Shown here: piece by piece, positions 22,750-31,968 of the stretch
Layout of the letters: every line of letters starts with the position of its first letter
Position numbering within the stretch: position 1 is the first letter of the stretch
Source: Neisseria perflava
Lineage (GTDB): Bacteria; Pseudomonadota; Gammaproteobacteria; Burkholderiales; Neisseriaceae
Length of the DNA stretch: 64,000 bases
Assembly: GCF_019334725.1 (NCBI RefSeq)
Contig: NZ_CP079818.1
Coordinates: 1,116,001 to 1,180,000, forward strand
Direction of reading: 5' to 3'
Program-made: the position numbers and the translations under genes
The notes under the pieces: generated by a model
Databases searched by the model: none
The model's input: the letters and a program-made list of their open reading frames with translations, nothing else
Told to the model about the DNA's origin: nothing

Positions 22750-23913
22750 TTATTTGAATTCTTTCCATGCCATTTTTAGGTAGTAGCACATGGACCAGAT
22801 GGTCAATACAGATGCTATAAACATCAATATGTTACCAATGAGATAGAAAGGATCGTTATATTTGTCTGTGCCGATAAGTAAAAGGAAGATGGCGATCATT
22901 TGGGCAGTAGTTTTGAATTTGCCGATAGTGGCTACGGCGACACTGCCGCGTTTGCCCATTTGTGCCATCCATTCGCGTAAGGCGGAAATGGTGATTTCTC
23001 GGCCGATAATAATCATGGCGAAGATAGCGTATGTTCTGCCAAGGCTGACGAGCAGGAGTAGGGCAACGGCAACCATGAGTTTGTCGGCAACGGGGTCGAG
23101 GAATGCGCCAAAGTCGGAGGTTTGTTTCCAGCGACGTGCTAAAAAGCCGTCAAACCAGTCTGTAATAGCTGCAAGTGCAAAGATGATGGCGGCTGTCCAG
23201 TTGACGGTTTGTAGTTGAATCCATGTGTTCGGTAAATAGAATAGGATGGTGAACACGGGGATTAATAGGACGCGCATCCAGGTAAGTAAAATAGGTATGT
23301 TCCAAGGCATGGTTTGTGACCTTTTGGATGATGTGTCGGATTGTCCATTATAGCTTATTTGCTCACTGGGCTTTTTTGAGTGTTGTTTTTTTGCCGACAA
23401 GTAACGTGGGCAAAGGGCTTTGTTATTCGGGTTGTGAAGAAAGCCTGTTAAGGCCGTCTGAAAAATGGGTTGTTGAGGGGTGTAAATGTTTTTGGGCAGG
23501 TAAGTGGCTGCAAAATAGTGGGCAACGAGGTCGGCTTGCTGCTCGATATTGAGTTGGTTGAAGTGAGGCAAAGGTATGGGATAGGCGTAAGCTTCGCGTT
23601 TCCTATATCCGCCTTTGAGCATAATGAATAAACCGGACAACCAAACTTTGTGACCGCGCTGGTGTTGCCAGACGTGTGTAAGCTCATGAATCAGCCAGAT
23701 TTTGTAGGCGATGCCGGCTTGAGTGAAATCATCAGGGCAGTGTTTGCGCGGGAAATATATATTTCCATTGGGGGCAATGGCGGTATTGGGGTTGGGCAGG
23801 AAGGGGATGCCGCGATATATTTTAATGCGGTTGAAGTCTATGCTGTCGGCAAAAACCTGTTTTGCCATACGGACTTCGTTTTCAGTCAGTCTGCGCCAAT
23901 TGGAAAAAATCAT
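22750..23913 (-). CDS. pgsA: phosphatidylglycerophosphate synthase fused in frame to a zinc-peptidase-like domain
   Basis: One 387-codon frame with two unrelated parts. Residues 202-387 (from MPWNIPILLTWMRVLLIPVF; ATG at 23310) are a full PgsA, which makes phosphatidylglycerophosphate from CDP-diacylglycerol and glycerol 3-phosphate. It has the CDP-alcohol signature DWFDGFLARRW...GAFLDPVADK and several membrane helices. Residues 1-170 form a soluble domain with HELTHVWQHQRGH (residues 76-88), a zinc-binding HExxH-type motif as in Rhs/DUF4157-like metallopeptidases. The joining stretch (KKQHSKKPSEQISYNG) reads like translated spacer. Separate proteins are probable ancestrally, with pgsA able to start at 23310; the stop of the first has been lost. 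Confidence 0.85.
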   Translation of the reverse strand: MIFSNWRRLTENEVRMAKQVFADSIDFNRIKIYRGIPFLPNPNTAIAPNGNIYFPRKHCPDDFTQAGIAYKIWLIHELTHVWQHQRGHKVWLSGLFIMLKGGYRKREAYAYPIPLPHFNQLNIEQQADLVAHYFAATYLPKNIYTPQQPIFQTALTGFLHNPNNKALCPRYLSAKKQHSKKPSEQISYNGQSDTSSKRSQTMPWNIPILLTWMRVLLIPVFTILFYLPNTWIQLQTVNWTAAIIFALAAITDWFDGFLARRWKQTSDFGAFLDPVADKLMVAVALLLLVSLGRTYAIFAMIIIGREITISALREWMAQMGKRGSVAVATIGKFKTTAQMIAIFLLLIGTDKYNDPFYLIGNILMFIASVLTIWSMCYYLKMAWKEFK

Positions 23914-23947
23914 ATTTTAAAGAAGAATATAGGATATAAAGATTTTC

Positions 23948-23974
23948 AGGCCGTCTGAAAGTTTCAGACGGCCT
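23948..23974. terminator. compact DUS-pair hairpin between fixH and the pgsA fusion
   Basis: AGGCCGTCTGAAAGTTTCAG plus ACGGCCT forms a tight stem with almost no loop, 3' of fixH on the minus strand. Confidence 0.75.
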
Positions 23975-23985
23975 GACCATTGGAT

Positions 23986-24552
23986 TTATTGTTCTTCTGA
24001 AGCGGCTTGTTTGCCGTTGTCGAACAATTTGTCCATAGGCGTCAGATTGACTGCATTGCCTTGGCTGACTATCCATTTGTTTTCAACACGCCACACGCCT
24101 GAGGTATCTTCAACTCGCAAGTACCAATGGTTGGTTTGGCGTAAAGGCTTAAAGACGGCTTCGTATTCCATACGGCCGTTTTGCGGTTCGGCAGTTACGG
24201 CGCGTAGCTTGACGGTTTGGTCGTCAGCTTTGCGTGTAGGGTGCATCAGCAGCAGGTTTAATGGCTGTTTGGGATCGAATTGTCCGCTGACGAATACTTT
24301 GGCGGCATTCATGTCCGGACTGATTAAAACCTGCACCTGAATCTGTCGTTTAACGGCTTCTTCATCGCGGTGAAGCTGGATTTCGATGTGTTTGCCGTCT
24401 TTATAGTAATCGTCGGAAACTAAGTCTGTCGTATGTTCTTTTGCGACGAAGAACATAGACACGCTGGCGATAACGACAAAGATTGGACCTGCCATCAGCA
24501 CCCAAGGCCAAGTGTGTTTATACCAAGGCTTAGTGGAATTGGGTTTGGACAC
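23986..24552 (-). CDS. FixH family protein
   Basis: A 188-residue membrane-anchored protein: one N-terminal helix (WPWVLMAGPIFVVIASVSMF), the family's LVSDDYYKDGKHIEIQLHRD segment, then a beta-rich periplasmic domain. FixH works with the copper/cytochrome cbb3 oxidase maturation group. It lies 5 bp after ccoG on the same strand, as in many cbb3 maturation clusters, so they form an operon. No regulation is visible in the gap. Confidence 0.88.
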   Translation of the reverse strand: MSKPNSTKPWYKHTWPWVLMAGPIFVVIASVSMFFVAKEHTTDLVSDDYYKDGKHIEIQLHRDEEAVKRQIQVQVLISPDMNAAKVFVSGQFDPKQPLNLLLMHPTRKADDQTVKLRAVTAEPQNGRMEYEAVFKPLRQTNHWYLRVEDTSGVWRVENKWIVSQGNAVNLTPMDKLFDNGKQAASEEQ

Positions 24553-24557
24553 CGTTG

Positions 24558-26042
24558 TTATTCTCCAATAAAGGTTGCTTTTTCATTCAAGACAGTCGGT
24601 TCGGCATCAGCGTCATCGGTTTCACGATATGTGAAAGTAAATTCAATCGGCTGGCTGCCTTTTTCGGCGTACTCAGGGATGGTGGACACTTGAACCGGAA
24701 TGGTCACGGTTTCGCGTGGCGCAATTTTAATACCGTTTTCAGGCAAGCCGGTCAAGGCGATATCATCAAAACCTTTGACTGTGGCAGTAACGGTCTGTTC
24801 ATGTTCACTCTTATTAATGATGCGCAGGTTGTAGGCATTTTCCACCCAGCCTTGGCTGTTTTCGCGCACCATCACGCCGCGGTCTTTCAGAATATCCACT
24901 TCGACCATTTTACGAGTGGCAATACCGGTTAAGAAAGCAATAATAACCACAAACAATACTGCACCATAACCTGCAACGCGAGGGCGTTTCAGGCGTTTTT
25001 TGATGTCGCTTTCAGGGTATTCATGCTCCATTGCGCCTTCTGTGGTGTAACGGATCAGGCCGCGCGGATAACCCATTTTGTCCATGATTTCGTCACAAGC
25101 GTCGATACAGGCTGCACAACCGATACATTGGTATTGCAAACCGTTGCGGATGTCGATGCCGACAGGGCAGACCTGTACACACATGGCACAGTTGATACAG
25201 TCACCCAAGCCGCTGTCTTCTTTGTTGGCGGTTTTTTTGCGTGCACCGCGAGGTTCGCCGCGTTCGGTATCGTAGGAAATAATCAGTGTGTCTTTGTCAA
25301 ACATCGCACTTTGGAAGCGTGCATACGGGCACATATGCAGACACACTTTTTCGCGCATGATGTGGGCAAAAAAGAAGGTCATGAATCCGTAAAACGCTGC
25401 GGCAAACATTGCGCCACCGCCTGCCGCGCCGGTAAACAGGGCTGGAACAAATTCACGGATTGGATTAAACCAGCCTGCGAAAGTAATACCTGTCCATGCG
25501 CAGAAGAGGAAAATCAACAGGGCTTTGGTGGCTTTAATGCGGATTTTAGTAAAGTTCCAAGGCGATTTTTCCAGTTTTAAACGTTTGTTGCGGTCGCCTT
25601 CAACCAAGTTGTCGATCCAAAGCATGATTTCGGTGTAAACCGTTTGCGGGCAAGAATAGCCGCACCACAAACGACCGGCAATGGTTGTCCACCAAAACAG
25701 GCCGAAGGCACAAATCATCAGCAGCAGGGCAAGGTAAATCAAATCGCCCATGCCCAGTGACAGGCCGAAAATGAAAAAATGACGGTCAGGGATATTGAAT
25801 AAAACTGCCTGACGGCCACTCCAGTTAAACCATGGAATCACATAAAACACAAATTGCGTGGCCAATACGGCGGCAATACGCAATTTGGCAAACCGGCCTT
25901 CTGCTTTTTTCGGATGGATGCGTTCGCCTTCAGGGTGGATCTGGATAACGCTGGCTCTTGGATTGAATGTTTTAGGAGGAGCGGTTTTGGCAGGTTTATC
26001 TGTTGAGGAGGGAGTGTTTTCAGCTTGGTTTTCGGGTGACAT
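24558..26042 (-). CDS. ccoG: cytochrome c oxidase accessory protein CcoG
   Basis: A 494-residue membrane iron-sulfur protein needed for assembly of cbb3-type cytochrome oxidase, probably in copper reduction. It has transmembrane helices at residues about 55-75 and 90-115 and further segments to 220. Cysteine pairs CGYSCPQT and CLHMCPY precede two ferredoxin-type clusters, CINCAMCVQVCPVG and CIGCAACIDACDE. A further helix near residue 340 leads to a C-terminal Ig-like periplasmic domain (KGFDDIALTGLPENGIKI). Length is normal for CcoG/RdxA/FixG. Confidence 0.95.
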   Translation of the reverse strand: MSPENQAENTPSSTDKPAKTAPPKTFNPRASVIQIHPEGERIHPKKAEGRFAKLRIAAVLATQFVFYVIPWFNWSGRQAVLFNIPDRHFFIFGLSLGMGDLIYLALLLMICAFGLFWWTTIAGRLWCGYSCPQTVYTEIMLWIDNLVEGDRNKRLKLEKSPWNFTKIRIKATKALLIFLFCAWTGITFAGWFNPIREFVPALFTGAAGGGAMFAAAFYGFMTFFFAHIMREKVCLHMCPYARFQSAMFDKDTLIISYDTERGEPRGARKKTANKEDSGLGDCINCAMCVQVCPVGIDIRNGLQYQCIGCAACIDACDEIMDKMGYPRGLIRYTTEGAMEHEYPESDIKKRLKRPRVAGYGAVLFVVIIAFLTGIATRKMVEVDILKDRGVMVRENSQGWVENAYNLRIINKSEHEQTVTATVKGFDDIALTGLPENGIKIAPRETVTIPVQVSTIPEYAEKGSQPIEFTFTYRETDDADAEPTVLNEKATFIGE

Positions 26043-26490
26043 AATCAGTGTTCCTTAATGAAGTGCACACAAGCCTTTTGTCATGGTAGTAGTTTGATGT
26101 GAGTATTTTCAGACGGCCTTAGGCGTGCATATAAAATCATAACATTTGGCTCTATGCAAAGCAAAAGCAGGGTTTGCCCTTAACAATAGTTGCGGTACTC
26201 CTGTCTCATACAAGGCCGTCTGAAAAGAGCAGTATTCAAAGACTTACGGAATAAGTGTAGGTTTATACTTATAGCGATTTCCTATTTATCCGATAAAAAA
26301 TTTACAACATACTGTTTCAAAACGAAATAACAGTTAATATCATCTATCCCGTCCGTTTCAGACGGCCTATTGGAAATCATGCCGTCTGACAATGCAAATA
26401 TCAAAGGCTATTCTTGAAAGCACGGCTGATTCAGGCGATAATCGGCACACTTTTTTCATATTTCCAATCTTGTCCAAGGAAGGTCAAACC
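26043..26490. other. divergent promoter region between ccoG and tkt
   Basis: 448 bp without a credible gene. It holds several uptake sequences in both directions (near 26110, 26212, 26356 and a variant ATGCCGTCTGAC near 26380). An open stretch in frame with tkt begins at 26392 but lacks family similarity before 26491. Promoters for both flanking genes should lie here; none stands out clearly. Confidence 0.5.
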
Positions 26491-28470
26491 ATGTCTCAAC
26501 TGGCAAACGCAATCCGTTTCCTCTCAGTCGATGCCGTACAAAAAGCCAACTCTGGCCACCCGGGTGCGCCTATGGGTATGGCGGAAATGGCGGAAGTATT
26601 GTGGACGAAGTTCCTCAATCATAATCCAGCCAACCCGAAATTCTACAACCGCGACCGTTTTGTCCTCTCCAATGGTCATGCTTCCATGATTCTTTACAGC
26701 CTGTTGCACCTGACCGGCTACAACGTTTCCATTGATGATCTGAAAAACTTCCGCCAACTGCACAGCAAAACCCCCGGCCATCCTGAATATGGCTACACCG
26801 ACGGTGTGGAAACCACGACCGGTCCATTGGGACAAGGTATTGCCAACGCTGTGGGCATGGCTTTGGCCGAAAAAATCTTGGCTGCCGAATTCAATAAAGA
26901 CGGTTTGAATATCGTTGACCACTACACCTACGTTTTCATGGGCGACGGCTGCATGATGGAAGGCGTATCGCATGAAGCCTGCTCGCTTGCCGGTACTTTG
27001 GGCTTGGGCAAACTGATTGTTTTATATGATGACAACAATATTTCCATCGATGGTAAAGTGGACGGTTGGTTTACCGAAAATATTCCGCAACGCTTTGAAA
27101 GCTACGGCTGGCATGTGATTCCAAATGTAAACGGTCATGACACTGATGCCATTCAGACGGCCATTGAAGCGGCCAAAGCCGAAACCGGCAAACCTTCCCT
27201 GATTTGCTGCAAAACCTTAATCGGTAAAGGCAGTGCCAACAAAGAAGGCAGTCACAAAACCCACGGTGCGCCTTTGGGTGCGGATGAGATCGAAGCCACG
27301 CGCAAACATTTGGGTTGGGCTTATCCTGCGTTTGAAATCCCTCAAGAAATCTATGCAGCATGGGATGCAAAAGAAAAAGGCGCGAAACTTGAGGCCGAAT
27401 GGAACGAACTCTTCGCTCAATATCAAGCCAAATATCCTGCCGAAGCTGCAGAATTCGTGCGCCGCATGGATAAAAAACTGCCTGAAAATTTCGATGCTTA
27501 CGTTCAAGCCGCATTGAAAGAAGTGTGTGCCAAAGCAGAAACCATCGCGACCCGTAAAGCCAGCCAAAACAGCATCGAAATCTTGGCAAAAGAGCTGCCT
27601 GAATTGGTGGGCGGTTCTGCCGACTTGACCCCGTCCAACCTGACTGACTGGTCAAACAGCGTTTCCGTTACCCGCGAACACGGCGGCAACTATATTCACT
27701 ACGGCGTGCGTGAATTCGGTATGGGCGCGGTGATGAATGGCCTTACCCTGCATGGCGGTGTTAAACCATTCGGCGCGACTTTCCTGATGTTCAGCGAATA
27801 CGAGCGTAACGCCTTACGTATGGCTTCGCTGATGAAAATCAACCCTGTATTTGTGTTCACCCACGATTCCATCGGTTTGGGCGAAGACGGTCCGACCCAC
27901 CAACCTATCGAGCAAACTGCCACTCTGCGCCTGATTCCAAATATGGATGTATGGCGTCCATGCGATACCGTTGAATCTTTGGTAGCGTGGTCTGAAGCTG
28001 TTAAAGCGGCCGATCATCCGTCCAGCCTGATTTTCAGCCGTCAAAACCTGAAATTCCAAGCGCGTGATGAGCAACAGCTAAACGACATCAAACGCGGTGC
28101 TTATGTAATCAGTGAAGCTCAAGGCAATGCACAGGCTGTTGTAATTGCTACCGGTTCTGAAGTTGAATTGGCTCTGGAAGCGCAAAAAGTATTGGCAGAA
28201 CAAGGTATTGCCGTGCGCGTTGTTTCCATGCCTTCTACCAATGTATTCGACCGCCAAGATGCCGCCTATAAAGCCGCGGTTCTGCCGGAAGGCTTGCCAC
28301 GCGTAGCCGTAGAAGCCGGACATGCCGACGGTTGGTATAAATACGTCGGTTTGAACGGCGCCGTGGTCGGTATCAACCGCTTTGGCGAGTCTGCACCTGC
28401 TGACTTGCTGTTCAAAGAATTCGGATTTACCGTAGACAATGTGGTTGCCACTGTTAAATCCGTTTTGTAA
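26491..28470 (+). CDS. tkt: transketolase
   Basis: Thiamine-diphosphate enzyme of the pentose phosphate pathway that moves two-carbon units between sugar phosphates. 659 residues from MSQLANAIRFLSVDAVQKAN; the ATG at 26491 has AAGGAAGG upstream and fits the family start, while the longer in-frame ATG at 26392 adds 33 unrelated residues. Motifs: NSGHPGAPMGMAEMAEVLW, the ThDP block FMGDGCMMEGVSHEACSLAG through DDNNIS, and the second domain HDSIGLGEDGPTHQPIEQ and FSRQNL. A DUS-pair terminator follows. Confidence 0.97.
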   Translation: MSQLANAIRFLSVDAVQKANSGHPGAPMGMAEMAEVLWTKFLNHNPANPKFYNRDRFVLSNGHASMILYSLLHLTGYNVSIDDLKNFRQLHSKTPGHPEYGYTDGVETTTGPLGQGIANAVGMALAEKILAAEFNKDGLNIVDHYTYVFMGDGCMMEGVSHEACSLAGTLGLGKLIVLYDDNNISIDGKVDGWFTENIPQRFESYGWHVIPNVNGHDTDAIQTAIEAAKAETGKPSLICCKTLIGKGSANKEGSHKTHGAPLGADEIEATRKHLGWAYPAFEIPQEIYAAWDAKEKGAKLEAEWNELFAQYQAKYPAEAAEFVRRMDKKLPENFDAYVQAALKEVCAKAETIATRKASQNSIEILAKELPELVGGSADLTPSNLTDWSNSVSVTREHGGNYIHYGVREFGMGAVMNGLTLHGGVKPFGATFLMFSEYERNALRMASLMKINPVFVFTHDSIGLGEDGPTHQPIEQTATLRLIPNMDVWRPCDTVESLVAWSEAVKAADHPSSLIFSRQNLKFQARDEQQLNDIKRGAYVISEAQGNAQAVVIATGSEVELALEAQKVLAEQGIAVRVVSMPSTNVFDRQDAAYKAAVLPEGLPRVAVEAGHADGWYKYVGLNGAVVGINRFGESAPADLLFKEFGFTVDNVVATVKSVL

Positions 28471-28490
28471 ATCAGATTTTTGATTGAGAT

Positions 28491-28523
28491 AAAAAGGCCG
28501 TCTGAAATTTCAGACGGCCTTTT
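28491..28523. terminator. DUS-pair terminator shared by tkt and clpA
   Basis: AAAAAGGCCGTCTGAAATTT and CAGACGGCCTTTT form a tight bidirectional terminator between convergent tkt and clpA. Confidence 0.85.
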
Positions 28524-28536
28524 ATTTTTTAGTCGG

Positions 28537-30816
28537 TTAAACAGTTTCTGTTTCAGGTTTGACCTTGCTTTTCTTAAACTTCAACACGGCTTCTTCTTTC
28601 GCTGCATCCCAGTCTATCAGCACAAAGCCGCCTTCGGCGAGTTTGCCGAACAGGAGTTCGTCGGCGAGCGGTTTGCGGATTTTTTCCTGAATCAGGCGGT
28701 TCATTGGGCGTGCGCCCATTTGCGGGTCGAAACCTTTTTCCGCCAGATATTTACGCAATGCCGGCGTGAATTCGGCTTCGACTTTTTTGTCGAGGAGCTG
28801 GTGTTCGAGCTGGAGCAGGAATTTGTCCACGACTTTAACGATAATAGGCTCGGACAAGGGCGCAAATGGGATAATCGCGTCTAAGCGGTTGCGGAACTCG
28901 GGCGTGAAGAGCTTGTTGATGGCCTGCATTTCATCGCCGCGCTCGCGTTTGGCGGTAAAGCCGAGGCTGGGGCGGCTGAGGCTTTCCGCGCCGGCGTTGG
29001 TGGTCATAATCAGGATGACGTTGCGGAAGTCGGCACTCTTGCCGTTGTTGTCGGTCAGTTTGCCTGCATCCATGACTTGTAGGAGGACGTTGAAAATATC
29101 GGGGTGAGCTTTTTCGATTTCGTCCAAGAGCAACACGCAATGCGGCTGTTTGTTGACGGCTTCGGTCAAAAGGCCACCTTGTTCAAAGCCGACGTAGCCA
29201 GGCGGCGCGCCGATGAGGCGCGATACGGCATGGCGTTCCATGTATTCGGACATATCAAAGCGTTGCAGCGGTACGCCCATCGAGTAGGCAAGCTGTTTGG
29301 CGACTTCGGTTTTGCCGACGCCGGTCGGGCCGGAGAAGAGGAAGCAGCCTATCGGTTTGTCGGGCAGGGCGAGGCCGGAGCGCGACATTTTAACGGCGGC
29401 AACCAGCGCGTCGATGGCGTTTTCCTGACCGTAAACCATGTTTTTCAAATCGCGGCCGAGGAATTGCAGCACTTGTTTGTCGTCGTGCGACACGGTTTTT
29501 TCGGGAATCCGTGCGACTTTGGCGATGACGGTTTCGATTTGCGCTTTGCCGATGACTTTTTTCTGTTTGGATTTGGGCAGAATCCGTTGCGCCGCGCCTG
29601 CTTCGTCCATCACGTCGATGGCTTTGTCGGGCAGGAAACGTTCGTTGATGTAGCGGGCGGAAAGTTCGGCTGCGGCTTCAAGTGCGCCTTGCGTATAGCG
29701 GACTTGGTGGAAATCTTCAAACATCGGTTTCAAGCCGCGCAGGATTTGTACGGTTTCGGAAATGGTAGGCTCGACCACGTCAATTTTTTGGAAACGGCGG
29801 CTTAAGGCGTGGTCTTTGTCGAAAATGGTACGGTATTCGTCATAAGTGGTCGCACCGATGCAGCGCAGCGAGCCTTTTGCCAGCGCAGGTTTGAGCAGGT
29901 TAGACGCATCCATTGTGCCGCCGCTGGTGCTGCCCGCGCCGATGATGGTGTGGATTTCGTCGATGAATAAAATGGCGTGCGGGATTTTTTCGAGCTGTTT
30001 CAAGACGGATTTGACCCGTGCTTCAAAGTCGCCGCGGTATTTCGTGCCCGCCAAAAGCGAACCCATATCCAGTGCGTATACTTCGGCTTCTTTCAGCACG
30101 TCGGGAATATCGCCGTTGACGATTTGGTGTGCTAAGCCTTCCGCCAGCGCGGTTTTGCCCACACCAGCCTCGCCGACCAAAAGCGGATTGTTTTTGCGGC
30201 GGCGGCACAGGATTTGTACCAGCCTTTCCATTTCGTGTTTGCGACCAATCAAAGGGTCGATACGGCCGGCTTTGACTTCGGCGTTGAGGTTGACGGTGTA
30301 GTCGGAAAGAGAGCCGGTTTTCTGTTCCGCTTCTTCGCCCTCGCGTCCCAGGCCGTCTGAATCATTGCAGTCTTCGTCATCAGGCGAGCCATGGGCAATG
30401 CAACGCAAGACTTCAAAGCGCGTAATGGATTGCAATTTGAGGAAATAGACGGCATGGCTTTCGGATTCGCTCATCATGGCAACCAAAATATCCAAAGGTT
30501 CTACTGCGGCTTTACCGGCAGACTGGGTATGCACCATCGCCCGTTGGATGACGCGTTGGAAGCCCAATGTCGGCTGGGTTTCGACCGTATCCAGAAGATG
30601 ATCGGGAATTTGCGGCGTATTTTCAGCAACGCTGGCGGCAAGCTGCTCGGACAGGACTTTCAAATCCGCACCACACAGTTTCAAGACGTTCGGCACAGCC
30701 GCATCTTCTTCTATCAGCACCAAAAGCAGGTGTTCCAAGCTGATAAATTCATAACGGGCGTTGCGTGCTTCACGGTAGAGCAGTTGCAGGATGTGTTCCA
30801 ATTCGGGTGAAAGCAT
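28537..30816 (-). CDS. clpA: ATP-dependent Clp protease ATP-binding subunit ClpA
   Basis: 759-residue AAA+ unfoldase that feeds substrates to ClpP in the cytoplasm. It has an N-terminal double Clp-N domain (LSPELEHILQLLYREARNAR) and a first AAA module with GEAGVGKTALAEG and LFIDEIHTIIGAGSTSGG. The second module has SGPTGVGKTEVAKQLAYSMG and VLLLDEIEKAHPDIFNVLLQ and the sensor arginine region. The linker between the Clp-N and first AAA domains contains a DUS-encoded stretch (DGLGREGEEAEQ). It lies 3 bp after clpS on the same strand, the standard clpS-clpA operon. Confidence 0.97.
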   Translation of the reverse strand: MLSPELEHILQLLYREARNARYEFISLEHLLLVLIEEDAAVPNVLKLCGADLKVLSEQLAASVAENTPQIPDHLLDTVETQPTLGFQRVIQRAMVHTQSAGKAAVEPLDILVAMMSESESHAVYFLKLQSITRFEVLRCIAHGSPDDEDCNDSDGLGREGEEAEQKTGSLSDYTVNLNAEVKAGRIDPLIGRKHEMERLVQILCRRRKNNPLLVGEAGVGKTALAEGLAHQIVNGDIPDVLKEAEVYALDMGSLLAGTKYRGDFEARVKSVLKQLEKIPHAILFIDEIHTIIGAGSTSGGTMDASNLLKPALAKGSLRCIGATTYDEYRTIFDKDHALSRRFQKIDVVEPTISETVQILRGLKPMFEDFHQVRYTQGALEAAAELSARYINERFLPDKAIDVMDEAGAAQRILPKSKQKKVIGKAQIETVIAKVARIPEKTVSHDDKQVLQFLGRDLKNMVYGQENAIDALVAAVKMSRSGLALPDKPIGCFLFSGPTGVGKTEVAKQLAYSMGVPLQRFDMSEYMERHAVSRLIGAPPGYVGFEQGGLLTEAVNKQPHCVLLLDEIEKAHPDIFNVLLQVMDAGKLTDNNGKSADFRNVILIMTTNAGAESLSRPSLGFTAKRERGDEMQAINKLFTPEFRNRLDAIIPFAPLSEPIIVKVVDKFLLQLEHQLLDKKVEAEFTPALRKYLAEKGFDPQMGARPMNRLIQEKIRKPLADELLFGKLAEGGFVLIDWDAAKEEAVLKFKKSKVKPETETV

Positions 30817-30819
30817 GGT

Positions 30820-31131
30820 TTAAACCTCTTCGACTATACATTTGAGCGGATGCCCTTCAGCTTTGGCACGTTCCATGACCTGATGTTGCTTAGTCTGGGC
30901 AATATCGCGCGTGTAGGTGCCGCACAGGCCTTTGCCTTCGTGGTGCACCAGCAGCATGACGGCCACTGCCTGTTCCTGTGCAAGCATAAAGACTTCGGTC
31001 AGGATTTCGACGACAAACTCCATGGTGGTGTAATCGTCGTTCAATAAAAATACGCCGTAACGTTTCGGCGGCTGTGTATTGATATCGCTGAGCAGGGTAT
31101 CGGATTGGTGGTCAGTATTCGGATGGTTCAT
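30820..31131 (-). CDS. clpS: ATP-dependent Clp protease adaptor ClpS
   Basis: 103-residue N-degron adaptor of ClpA. It has the disordered acidic start, the core YGVFLLNDDYTTMEFVVEIL (the D-D pair is the N-end residue pocket), VMLLVHHEGKGLCGTYTRDI and the C-terminal LKCIVEEV. It overlaps no other gene and precedes clpA by 3 bp, so they are co-transcribed. Confidence 0.96.
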   Translation of the reverse strand: MNHPNTDHQSDTLLSDINTQPPKRYGVFLLNDDYTTMEFVVEILTEVFMLAQEQAVAVMLLVHHEGKGLCGTYTRDIAQTKQHQVMERAKAEGHPLKCIVEEV

Positions 31132-31235
31132 AATCTTAGGTTTCAGTTTTCAGACGGCCTGTTTTAGAGTGTAAACAGTTTTCTGTTGTATTTCGGCAAT
31201 TTTTTTCTATTTTCCCACTTTTTTGAAAACATAGC

Positions 31236-31388
31236 TTGACGTTTTGTCTTAACAAATGTAAAAAGACGGTTAAGCAGAAGTTGGCACTCGACCGCGTATG
31301 CAATACGCGGGAGAAACGCTGAACGTTTTAGTTTGCTGTATGCCTTGTTTTGCTGATTTTGTTAATTTTTAAGTATAGGAAGTTTCTA
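31236..31388 (+). promoter_or_regulatory. promoter and structured 5' leader of the cold-shock gene
   Basis: TTGACG at 31236-31241, 17 bases, then TAAAAA at 31259-31264 make a sigma-70-like promoter. The leader of about 120 nt holds a GC hairpin CCGCGTATGCAATACGCGG (31292-31310) and an AT-rich stretch before AGGAAG and the ATG. Long structured leaders are the usual thermosensor of csp genes; function here is inferred. Confidence 0.55.
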
Positions 31389-31592
31389 ATGGCAACCGGT
31401 ATCGTAAAATGGTTTAACGACGCTAAAGGTTTTGGTTTCATCACTCCTGATGAAGGTGGCGAAGATTTGTTCGCTCACTTCTCAGCGATCAACATGGATG
31501 GTTTCAAAACCCTGAAAGAAGGTCAACGCGTATCTTTCGACGTAACCACCGGCCCTAAAGGCAAACAAGCTGCTAATATTCAAGCTGCTTAA
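31389..31592 (+). CDS. cspA: cold-shock protein
   Basis: 67-residue single OB-fold RNA/DNA-binding protein: MATGIVKWFNDAKGFGFITP with the RNP1 motif KGFGFI, and DLFAHFSAI with RNP2 (the family's VFVHFS). Start set at 31389 by homology and the AGGAAG just upstream; the frame is open for 13 more codons but these lie in the leader. Acts as an RNA chaperone. A strong stem-loop terminator follows. Confidence 0.95.
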   Translation: MATGIVKWFNDAKGFGFITPDEGGEDLFAHFSAINMDGFKTLKEGQRVSFDVTTGPKGKQAANIQAA

Positions 31593-31620
31593 TCAAATGC
31601 GCGGCGTAAGCCGTAAAATC

Positions 31621-31645
31621 ATGGCGGGGTTTCCCGCCATTTTTT
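31621..31645 (+). terminator. rho-independent terminator after cspA
   Basis: ATGGCGGG, loop, CCCGCCAT followed by TTTTT; one of few terminators here not built from uptake sequences. Confidence 0.85.
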
Positions 31646-31667
31646 ATGGGCGTTCGGGTCAAAAATT

Positions 31668-31883
31668 ATGAATCAAAATTCATCTTATCAAAATGCTTTA
31701 AACCAGTTGGACGAGCTTATCCGTCATTTTCGCAGCGAAGGTGAGGTCAGCTGCGCCGTTGCCGAGCGTGAAGACCAAATCTTGATCCGCCTTGCCGATT
31801 TGAAACTGGATTTGCGCCCTGAAGATGAAAAAGCCATTGCCGATATAGACCGCTTTTACCGCCGCCATGTTTTAAGCGAATAA
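31668..31883 (+). CDS. small conserved hypothetical protein
   Basis: 71 residues, helical and charged (YQNALNQLDELIRHFRSEGE, DLKLDLRPEDEKAIADIDRF). No signal peptide or membrane segment; not recognised. The codon use resembles the core genes, it has its own start after the cspA terminator, and it ends before a DUS, so it is probably real. Confidence 0.65.
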   Translation: MNQNSSYQNALNQLDELIRHFRSEGEVSCAVAEREDQILIRLADLKLDLRPEDEKAIADIDRFYRRHVLSE

Positions 31884-31968
31884 ACGTTTCAAAATTGTTT
31901 GCCGTTTTATTTTTTTAAGCATGCCTGATAAAATAGGCCGTCTGAAAAGTTTGTAAAGAATCAGCACA

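Noticed and set aside
24555..24932. Plus-strand frame opposite ccoG
   Set aside because: Antisense shadow of a well-supported iron-sulfur protein gene; no own features.
29104..29805. 233-codon plus-strand frame opposite clpA
   Set aside because: Shadow caused by GC-rich third positions of clpA; no RBS and no domain.
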